Below, piece by piece: positions 1-4,715 of a stretch of 6,823 nucleotides of DNA (its first letter is position 1; each line of letters opens with the position of its first letter). The notes under the pieces were generated by a model. That model did not search any database. It worked only from the letters and a program-made list of their open reading frames with translations, and had not been told where the DNA came from. This DNA is from Gammaproteobacteria bacterium. Lineage in GTDB: Bacteria > Pseudomonadota > Gammaproteobacteria > DRJJ01. Position numbers and translations under genes: made by a program. Location of the stretch: the NCBI GenBank assembly GCA_011052255.1, contig DRJJ01000064.1:1-6823 (forward strand), in the 5' to 3' direction.

Positions 1-127
1 CGGCAATATCACTGACCGAGCTCGAACGATCATTTACAAGTTGATTGAGTTTAATGAAAACTTCCGGTAAAGAGATTAGCTCAGGTGCTTTCTGTAACAA
101 GTCTTTCAGGCTGAAGTTTGTTGTCAT
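1..127 (-). CDS. HDOD-domain signalling protein, N-terminal fragment (runs off the window)
   Basis: Only the first 42 codons are present. The translation begins MTTNFSLKDLLQ and continues with a segment containing APELISLPEVF, then a Leu/Asn-rich helix and SSSVSDIA. This matches the opening of HDOD domains (HD-related output domain), which typically read 'LPxLPxV...L..L..d...s..dia'. HDOD proteins are usually non-enzymatic, cytoplasmic signalling or regulatory proteins, sometimes fused to GGDEF, EAL or receiver domains; any partner domain would lie outside the window. The start at 127 is supported by an AAGGA ribosome-binding site (136-140, 8 nt spacing). An ATG at 131 is in another frame and gives no HDOD-like sequence. 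The gene is divergent from the cytochrome c gene. Family assignment rests on about 30 residues, so it is good but not certain. Confidence 0.72.
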   Translation of the reverse strand, partial: MTTNFSLKDLLQKAPELISLPEVFIKLNQLVNDRSSSVSDIA

Positions 128-252
128 CCATGGCGTCCTTCTAAAAACAGGGTGGCTTGCGAAGAAGCTGTATTAACAAGTGCAGTTTTAGCGTGTCTAT
201 TTTTATTTGCCGGGTGTTATTAGCATTCCCGGTACAGATGTTTTATCTCTCT

Positions 253-281
253 TATATAGTCAATTATGGCCAATAAGTCCA
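253..281 (-). promoter_or_regulatory. Possible sigma-70-like promoter for the HDOD gene
   Basis: On the minus strand, TGGACT (276-281) and TATATA (253-258) are separated by exactly 17 nt, each matching four of six consensus positions (TTGACA/TATAAT). The pair lies about 125 nt upstream of the HDOD start codon. The region is AT-rich, so such matches arise easily by chance; this is a weak prediction. Confidence 0.22.
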
Positions 282-441
282 GTTATATGTAACATTAGAC
301 ACGCAATTTAGCGGCCTATAAAGCTAATTTTATTGGCATAGCAAGAATATCTATAGGGTTATCAGTGGCTTGGGTTTACAATAAGGGCAGGTATCAGAAT
401 GGTATGCTCAGTATGCTGAAAACATATCAATTTTTGAGGCT

Positions 442-460
442 GGTTCAGCCAGGGTTCAGC
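442..460 (+). repeat. Direct repeat GGTTCAGC x2, 11 bp period, upstream of cytochrome c
   Basis: Two perfect copies of GGTTCAGC occur at 442-449 and 453-460, offset by 11 bp, which is about one helical turn, so both face the same side of the DNA. A TATAAC hexamer, one base from a perfect -10, follows at 471-476 and has no good -35 at the usual distance. This layout fits an activator-dependent promoter for the cytochrome c gene. The repeat is directly visible; the regulatory role is inference. Confidence 0.4.
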
Positions 461-534
461 AACCAACCTGTATAACAGTAAGTCACAGTACCTTTTAACC
501 CTAACTAACCTAGAGTAATCACAGGAGTATATAT

Positions 535-843
535 ATGCGTAAGACAACAGCAATAATCTTGTCCCTGAGTCTGGCCGCTGCGGTGGGTATGGCACAGGCA
601 GGCGGTGATGCAGCAGCAGGCAAGGCTAAAGCCGGAACGTGTGCAGGCTGTCATGGTGCTAACGGCATCAGTGCTAACCCGATTTGGCCAAACCTGGCTG
701 GCCAGAAAGACGCCTACCTGGTCAAACAGTTGAAGGCCTTCAAGAGCGGTACTCGCAAGGATCCGATGATGTCACCAATGGCGAAGCCATTGAGTGCTGC
801 CGATATGGCTAATCTGGCAGCTTATTTCAGTAGCCTTAAGTAA
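535..843 (+). CDS. Exported mono-haem class I cytochrome c (c553/c4-like)
   Basis: A 102-residue periplasmic electron carrier. Residues 1-22 are a signal peptide: a basic n-region (MRKTT), a hydrophobic core and an AQA cleavage site before GGDAAAG. The haem-binding motif CAGCH lies at residues 36-40, with His40 as the proximal ligand; the distal ligand is a Met in the segment DPMMSPMAKPLS (Met79 or Met82 most likely). The C-terminal helix (ADMANLAAYFSSLK) is typical of small class I cytochromes resembling c553 or half of a c4. Such proteins shuttle electrons between respiratory complexes or periplasmic oxidoreductases and terminal oxidases; the partner is not visible here. The start is fixed by AGGAG (523-527) with 7 nt spacing. 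The gene is apparently monocistronic, followed within 25 nt by a strong hairpin. Family call is confident; the exact subtype is not. Confidence 0.93.
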   Translation: MRKTTAIILSLSLAAAVGMAQAGGDAAAGKAKAGTCAGCHGANGISANPIWPNLAGQKDAYLVKQLKAFKSGTRKDPMMSPMAKPLSAADMANLAAYFSSLK

Positions 844-864
844 AACTGTTTGAAAGAAGCAGTG

Positions 865-893
865 CAAAAGCCGCCCATGATGGGCGGCTTTTG
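865..893. terminator. Bidirectional Rho-independent terminator
   Basis: A perfect 13 bp inverted repeat (865-877 with 881-893) has a 3 nt loop. The core arms are AAAAGCCGCCCA and TGGGCGGCTTTT, so a GC-rich stem is flanked by an A tract on one side and a T tract on the other, giving a U-tract in either transcript. It lies 21 nt after the cytochrome c stop codon and 4 nt after the stop codon of the convergent TonB-like gene, so one element can end both transcription units. Confidence 0.92.
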
Positions 894-897
894 TTAT

Positions 898-1839
898 TCA
901 GGAGGGCAGAAATTCTATCGGATAGGTGACGACCATGGTCTCCACATTCTTGCGGCCAAAGTTGAAACTGCGCACCCTGGCCTTCAATTTACGATTCAGT
1001 GATTTTGAAACCAGCTCGCTGGAAATAATGCGAACTCTGGTGACTTTGCCCGAGGGTGCGATAGTCAGTTCCAGTACTACCTTGCCTTCCAGGCTAGGGT
1101 CCTTGCGTAACTCCCGATTGTAGATCGAATAGATTGATCCCTTGTGGCGATCAAACACCAGTGCTATTTCTTCAATCGTACGCGCAGCCTTCCGGCTCTT
1201 GTTACCACGTTTAACCTTGCCTGAGCGTGCCTTACCCAGACTGCTTTTAACCCGCGTGGTGTCACGATCGGCAAGTGCGCCTGCTCCTCCGGTATTACGG
1301 CTGAATTTGGCAGTGTTAATTCCGCCGCTGGCCTGAGTCACGTTCGAGGTAATCAGTGAGCGCGTATTCTTTTTGTCCTGACCTATTGCGGCCCCGGCAT
1401 TGGCCGATTTGAGTTTTGTGGTACTAACAGTATCGTCGCGCATGTCTTCAAGCAAATCCTTGAAGGCCATGACAGATTGCTCGGCCTTTTCCCTGGCCGT
1501 GGGTTTAGGTTTAGGCTTGGGTTTAGGTTTGGTCTTGACCACCTTTTTCTTTTTCGGTTTTTTTACATCTTTTTTGACCGGCTTTTTCTTCTTCGGTTTT
1601 AATTTGGGCGGTGGCGGTGGCGGCAGTTTTTGCTTTTCAATAATCAGCTGTGCCAGACGTGGTGGAATCTCTTCCAGTTTTTTACGGTCGACCCTGGGTG
1701 TAGGCAACAAGGGTATTGCAATTGAGAATGCAATCGTCAGGCTCAGGACGATAACCAGAATGCGCTTGTAACGGCGCTGTTCATCAGGGTGTACTGACCA
1801 GGGTAAATCAGACATGCGGCCTGCTGTTGTCATATACAT
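898..1839 (-). CDS. TonB-like force-transducing protein with AgmX/PglI-type C-terminal domain
   Basis: A 313-residue protein with the layout of a TonB-type energy transducer. It has a short cytoplasmic N-terminus, one membrane anchor at about residues 27-46, a Pro run (PPPPPP at 73-78), a Lys/Pro-rich spacer to about residue 113 ending in five KP units, a Gly/Ser/Thr-rich low-complexity stretch (about 140-220), and a folded C-terminal domain (about 222-313). That domain contains YNRELRKDPSLEGKVVLEL, then IAPSGKV and a final YPIEF, which is the AgmX/PglI-type C-terminal pattern rather than classical TonB. It probably couples the ExbB/ExbD motor encoded just upstream to a periplasmic or outer-membrane partner. 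The start lies 2 nt after the preceding stop; an AAGG with 9 nt spacing favours the first Met, but Met3 and Met9 are possible. It is the last gene of the cluster. No TonB-dependent receptor is in the window. Confidence 0.87.
   Translation of the reverse strand: MYMTTAGRMSDLPWSVHPDEQRRYKRILVIVLSLTIAFSIAIPLLPTPRVDRKKLEEIPPRLAQLIIEKQKLPPPPPPKLKPKKKKPVKKDVKKPKKKKVVKTKPKPKPKPKPTAREKAEQSVMAFKDLLEDMRDDTVSTTKLKSANAGAAIGQDKKNTRSLITSNVTQASGGINTAKFSRNTGGAGALADRDTTRVKSSLGKARSGKVKRGNKSRKAARTIEEIALVFDRHKGSIYSIYNRELRKDPSLEGKVVLELTIAPSGKVTRVRIISSELVSKSLNRKLKARVRSFNFGRKNVETMVVTYPIEFLPS
1501..1530 (-). repeat. Imperfect 6 bp tandem repeat encoding (Lys-Pro)5
   Basis: Five imperfect hexamers (GGGTTT, AGGTTT, AGGCTT, GGGTTT, AGGTTT on the plus strand) encode residues 104-113 of the TonB-like protein as KPKPKPKPKP. 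Each unit codes for one Lys-Pro pair, so slippage in whole units would lengthen or shorten the periplasmic spacer without breaking the frame. Synonymous variation between units shows the array is not freshly expanded. Confidence 0.75.
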
Positions 1840-1841
1840 GT

Positions 1842-2351
1842 TCAGTCGCCTTCACCAGGTTTTTTCATCACGGCCAGTGAAATGCGACCGTAGTTGGCAC
1901 GTGCGCAGGTGAGCATGATTTTTTTGAGCAGACGATAGGGGATTTCACGATCACCCATGATGGTGATCTCCTGATTTTTTCCTTCATCAAACAGGAAGCC
2001 TGAATCCTTCAATCTTTTGGTCTGGTACTCCAGTTCAGTCTTCAGTGCCTCGATTACTTCAGAATTACTGTTCATGACGTCAGCGACGCTGGCGATTTTC
2101 TCGTTGCGTAGCAGTATATAGTCATTATTTACCATCACGACCATGGTTTCGTTAGGCCTGCGCTCAGCAATAGACTCGGGTAATTTGATAGATTTCTGAT
2201 TTTGCAGAACCTCTACCTGAGATGAATTAACCAGCAGGAAAAACACCAGAATGGTAAAGATATCCATCAGCGATACAAGATTAAAGCCAATTACGCCTTT
2301 CTTGCGCTTGTGATGGCGTTCCATGCGACGTGCTCTGCGTGACATCTTCAT
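1842..2351 (-). CDS. exbD: ExbD/TolR-type motor subunit (second copy, keeps the membrane Asp)
   Basis: A 169-residue inner-membrane protein with a very basic cytoplasmic N-terminus, a single membrane helix at about residues 22-42 (FNLVSLMDIFTILVFFLL) and a periplasmic domain. Asp30 (codon GAT, 2262-2264) sits where the ExbD/TolR proton-pathway aspartate is expected (Asp25 in E. coli ExbD). The helix is followed by KSIKLPES, which matches the conserved 'LP' segment after the anchor. The periplasmic part ends in a typical ExbD fold segment (REIPYRLLKKIMLTCARANY, then ISLAV). With ExbB and the other ExbD it should form a proton-driven motor. The start lies 12 nt after the preceding stop with only a weak Shine-Dalgarno, so translation may be coupled; Met3 is an alternative start. 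Its sequence differs greatly from the upstream ExbD, so this is not a recent duplication. Confidence 0.92.
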   Translation of the reverse strand: MKMSRRARRMERHHKRKKGVIGFNLVSLMDIFTILVFFLLVNSSQVEVLQNQKSIKLPESIAERRPNETMVVMVNNDYILLRNEKIASVADVMNSNSEVIEALKTELEYQTKRLKDSGFLFDEGKNQEITIMGDREIPYRLLKKIMLTCARANYGRISLAVMKKPGEGD

Positions 2352-2363
2352 TTGCTTAAAACT

Positions 2364-2888
2364 CTATTTCTTCTTGCCAGTATTTAACGACAGGGGGGCA
2401 TCACCAATCGCAATAGCTGGAAACAGTTCTGCGTAATCAGGATCATCGTCATTGACCTTTTCCGCTTTTACCACACGTACACTATCCATAATCTGAATCA
2501 GGCTGTTGTATTCGACATTCGGATCCAGCAGTAAGGTTATATTTTTTGTTTCGGGTGAACGAACCTTAACCTGTTTGAGTACGGTGACCAGCATCTCCAG
2601 ATCAAAGTCACTCTCTTTACCGGGTATGGTGCGAATGCGCCCAATCTTCCGGTCTGCCACAATCAGACTATTATCGGCGAGTATGATGACCTCAAGCTGT
2701 AATTTTTCTTTATTGTCTTTATCAGCAGCACCACCCTGCTGCGGAGGCAGGTTGAGTTGCAAGGTTGTAATTTGCGAAAACACCGCCGTAATCAGCAGGA
2801 ATGGAACCAGAATAACCATCAGGTTCATAAACGCTGTGATGTTTATATCGGTATCTTCCTTGATGCGATGGCGCCGGCGTGATCTCAT
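2364..2888 (-). CDS. exbD: ExbD/TolR-type subunit (first copy, motor Asp replaced by Asn)
   Basis: A 174-residue protein with a basic N-terminus (MRSRRRHRIKEDTD), one membrane helix at about residues 19-39 and a periplasmic domain. The segment DINITAFMNLMVILVPFLL aligns without gaps to the E. coli ExbD segment EINVTPFIDVMLVLLIIFM, placing Asn22 (codon AAC, 2823-2825) at the position of the proton-carrying Asp25. The conserved post-anchor segment LQLNLP and a periplasmic helix (VEYNSLIQIMDSVRVV) confirm the family. With no acidic residue in the membrane helix, this copy probably cannot carry protons alone and may be a structural or regulatory partner of the second ExbD. Its ATG overlaps the ExbB stop in an ATGA (2885-2888) and no strong Shine-Dalgarno is seen, consistent with translational coupling. 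The C-terminus is Lys-rich (GKKK). Confidence 0.9.
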   Translation of the reverse strand: MRSRRRHRIKEDTDINITAFMNLMVILVPFLLITAVFSQITTLQLNLPPQQGGAADKDNKEKLQLEVIILADNSLIVADRKIGRIRTIPGKESDFDLEMLVTVLKQVKVRSPETKNITLLLDPNVEYNSLIQIMDSVRVVKAEKVNDDDPDYAELFPAIAIGDAPLSLNTGKKK

Positions 2889-3541
2889 TTAGGCTTTGCC
2901 TGTGCAGCGGGTTTCTGCTCATGGACGGTGTTGACAAACTTGACGGTAGCCATCTCCAGGCTATCAACGATTTCGGTTGTTTTGGCCTGTATGACTGCGT
3001 AAATGAGTAGTAGCGGTATCGCGACAATCAATCCGAAAGCGGTGGTGTTCATGGCCACCGAAATACTGGATGACAGCATATCAGCCTTGACAGAAGGGTC
3101 GGCTTTGGCAACGGCTGTAAAGGCATTGATCAAACCGATAATGGTTCCCAGCAGACCCAGTAGCGTGGCGAGGTTGGCAAAGGTGGCGATGTAAGGCGTG
3201 CGTTTTTCCAGCCGTGGCATGACCTCCATTAAGCCCTCTTCCATCGCCGTTTCCAGATCGTCGCGACGATGGGTTCGGGTCATACGTGCCAGCCCGTAGG
3301 CGACAATCCGGCTCAGCGCTGAACTGGACTTGCTGACCATCTGCTGGGCTTCGCGCAGGCGGCCATCACGCAGCAGGGGCATGAGCTGGTTCCATAGATG
3401 CCGGTTCGTCGAGCGCATGACGGTCAGGTATATATAGCGCTCAATGGCTATTGCCGTGCCCAGGGCAAAAATCCCCAGGATGGGATACATGAAAAAGCCG
3501 CCCTTCTGGAAAAATTGGACGATCGTTGTGTAGGTATCCAT
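2885..3541 (-). CDS. exbB: MotA/TolQ/ExbB proton channel family protein
   Basis: A 218-residue inner-membrane channel subunit expected to form the pentameric stator around the ExbD helices. Three membrane segments are visible: about 16-38 (GGFFMYPILGIFALG, ending in the typical IERY), about 117-142 (ATLLGLLGTIIGLINAF) and about 163-186 (NTTAFGLIVAIPLLLIYAV). Thr133 in LLGT and Thr166/Thr167 in NTTAFG correspond to the conserved pore-lining threonines of the family. The cytoplasmic loop (about 40-115) is shorter than in MotA and fits ExbB/TolQ. The ATG at 3541 is chosen because GAGGAG lies 9 nt upstream and the translation opens like family members; an in-frame ATG at 3610 would add 23 residues without family resemblance. 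It overlaps the first ExbD by 4 nt. A 209 bp gap separates it from the gene upstream, the only large gap in the cluster. Confidence 0.93.
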   Translation of the reverse strand: MDTYTTIVQFFQKGGFFMYPILGIFALGTAIAIERYIYLTVMRSTNRHLWNQLMPLLRDGRLREAQQMVSKSSSALSRIVAYGLARMTRTHRRDDLETAMEEGLMEVMPRLEKRTPYIATFANLATLLGLLGTIIGLINAFTAVAKADPSVKADMLSSSISVAMNTTAFGLIVAIPLLLIYAVIQAKTTEIVDSLEMATVKFVNTVHEQKPAAQAKPK

Positions 3542-3750
3542 GCTAGTTTGCTCCTCGCTGTGAAAATCTGGAGTTAAAGTGTGGCAAATCATGACCAGTG
3601 TAAATTGCACCAGAGCTAAATACTGCCAACCATTTAACAGTTTGGCTGGGTAAAATAGGTACAGTTTTCATGCCTGTACTGACATAGTGGCTGTTTCTAA
3701 TCATGCCCTGAATCTTGTTGAGACTGCTTCATGGTATTCCTGTTCAGCTG
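3542..3750. other. 209 bp gap inside the minus-strand cluster with two small inverted repeats
   Basis: This non-coding interval splits the cluster between the small exported protein and ExbB. It contains GTACAG/CTGTAC (3659-3664 and 3674-3679, 9 nt loop) and GCCAA/TTGGC (3625-3629 and 3642-3646). Neither is followed by a T tract on the minus strand, so they do not look like intrinsic terminators. An internal promoter is plausible, but I see no clear -35/-10 pair. Confidence 0.45.
3551..3556 (-). promoter_or_regulatory. Ribosome-binding site deciding the ExbB start
   Basis: GAGGAG on the minus strand lies 9 nt before the ATG at 3541. This supports the 218-residue ExbB over the longer reading from 3610. 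Confidence 0.75.
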
Positions 3751-4023
3751 TTAGCGCTTGCCGTAAAAGCTGTCAAAATAATACAGCTCACGTTGATATA
3801 CATCCCGATCCAGGGGTGCGATCTCTTCGGATAACAGGGTGGAACGCGGCGCATCCAGGTTGGAAAGCTCAGGTGGCTTCCACGGTGCGATATAGAGAAT
3901 TTTGGGTAGCTCGCGGTTGCCGATGATGGCCGTTCCTTCCAGATCGAGGCGATCCTCGGCATATACCGTGAATGTGCTGATCAGTAATGTGATCAATGCG
4001 ATCGAGTGCATAGGCCTGATCAT
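3751..4023 (-). CDS. Small exported protein of unknown function
   Basis: A 90-residue protein I do not recognise. Residues 1-22 form a signal peptide (MIRPMHSIALITLLISTF, then TVYA before EDRLDLEG), giving a mature periplasmic protein of about 68 residues with no cysteine and no further membrane segment. The mature part contains GTAIIGNRELPKILYIAPWK and ends in an aromatic-rich tail (YQRELYYFDSFYGKR). The start at 4023 is supported by a strong AAAAGGGGGG site 7 nt upstream and by an ATGA overlap (4020-4023) with the stop of the TPR lipoprotein gene; Met5 is a weaker alternative. Position between TPR proteins and the ExbB/ExbD motor suggests an accessory periplasmic component, for instance an adaptor or binding partner. 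That role is inferred from context only. Confidence 0.83.
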   Translation of the reverse strand: MIRPMHSIALITLLISTFTVYAEDRLDLEGTAIIGNRELPKILYIAPWKPPELSNLDAPRSTLLSEEIAPLDRDVYQRELYYFDSFYGKR

Positions 4024-4715
4024 GGTTTAGCCCCCCTTTTTCCTGCTTTGACCCGGCGTTCAAGGTCGATTATCCATTTGCTGACTATTTTATCGGCAGA
4101 TCCGCTTAAAATTTGATACTCACGATAGTGAGCCAGTGCACGTTCAGGCTGATGCAGGTACAAATCATACAAAACACCGATATTTAGATGCGTCAGTGCA
4201 TAGTCCGGGTTAGCCTGCAGAGCTTGCCCGTAGGCGGCCTCTGCCTGCTGGAACTGGCCGGCCTCACGTGCCATATAGGCCAGGTAATTATGGGCGGCTG
4301 CCTGGGCAGGGTCCAGCTCAATGGCTTTGCTGAATGCAGTTCGCGCACTATCAGGCTGTTTTAGCAGGAAATAGGCGATTCCAGCATTAACCCAGATACC
4401 GGCGTAGTCCGGGTGAGACTGTGTCAGAGGCGTTAGCAAATCTATAGCAGCCTGCGGGTTATTGCTGCGCAACGCAGCTACAGCTCTGGTAAAAGGTTCT
4501 TTAACTTCAGGGTCGACTTCAGCCTGCCTGACGGGTTTTGCCGGTTTGGTGGCGGGTTTGGTAGTACTATCGGCTGTGGGCGCTTGTTCGCTGGTATCTG
4601 TCTCTAATGTGTCAACATCGTCTCTCGGGGTTTGCTGTGCACAGCCGCCCAGTGCCAGACCCAGTGTCAGCAACAGGGTGATTGAACTCAGCTTTAAGCC
4701 TTTAGCGTATGGCAT
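4020..4715 (-). CDS. TPR-repeat lipoprotein
   Basis: A 231-residue lipoprotein. The signal peptide (MPYAKGLKLSS, then a Leu-rich core) ends in the lipobox LGGC with Cys25 as the predicted lipidated residue. A Thr/Pro/Asp-rich linker (about 26-70) leads to three or four tetratricopeptide repeats (about 74-201), including ELDPAQAAAHNYLAYMAREA and QANPDYALTHLNIGVLYDLY, and then a basic tail. Residue 26 after the Cys is Ala, so there is no Asp+2 inner-membrane retention signal and outer-membrane sorting is likely. TPRs act as protein-protein scaffolds. The ATG at 4715 is chosen because GGAGG (4725-4729) lies 9 nt upstream and this gives a compact lipoprotein signal; ATGs at 4721 and 4748 are in frame, but the first is too close to the site and the second has no signal advantage. 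It overlaps the upstream gene by 14 nt and the downstream one by 4 nt. Confidence 0.9.
   Translation of the reverse strand: MPYAKGLKLSSITLLLTLGLALGGCAQQTPRDDVDTLETDTSEQAPTADSTTKPATKPAKPVRQAEVDPEVKEPFTRAVAALRSNNPQAAIDLLTPLTQSHPDYAGIWVNAGIAYFLLKQPDSARTAFSKAIELDPAQAAAHNYLAYMAREAGQFQQAEAAYGQALQANPDYALTHLNIGVLYDLYLHQPERALAHYREYQILSGSADKIVSKWIIDLERRVKAGKRGAKP

Larger units (their letters stand above)
128..534. other. Divergent intergenic region, 407 bp
   Basis: This AT-rich gap separates the start of the minus-strand HDOD gene from the start of the plus-strand cytochrome c gene, so it should hold both promoters. No convincing protein-coding frame or RNA gene is seen. It contains several small repeats: a 9 bp inverted repeat (GCGTGTCTA at 191-199, TAGACACGC at 296-304), a CCGGG/CCCGG hairpin (210-214 and 228-232), a near-perfect direct repeat (GTATGCTCA at 402-410, GTATGCTGA at 411-419), a GGCTG/CAGCC hairpin (438-450), and a GGTTCAGC pair (442-449, 453-460). 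Their spacing suggests regulator binding, but none matches a site I can name. Confidence 0.7.

Noticed and set aside
362..595. Minus-strand open frame of 77 codons across the cytochrome c upstream region
   Set aside because: It overlaps the signal peptide coding region of the cytochrome c gene, has no domain or signal features, and runs through the probable promoter.
1501..1530. TTTAGG-like tandem repeat as a telomere-type or CRISPR-like element
   Set aside because: The units are in frame with the Lys-Pro codons of a well-supported gene and are far too short for a CRISPR array.
1400..1771. Plus-strand open frame of 123 codons rich in Gly, Leu and Phe
   Set aside because: It is the antisense of the Pro/Lys-rich spacer of the TonB-like gene; its low-complexity runs are a by-product of those codons.
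3542..3610. N-terminal extension of ExbB from an ATG at 3610
   Set aside because: The extra 23 residues do not resemble ExbB/TolQ proteins, while the ATG at 3541 has a GAGGAG site at 9 nt spacing.
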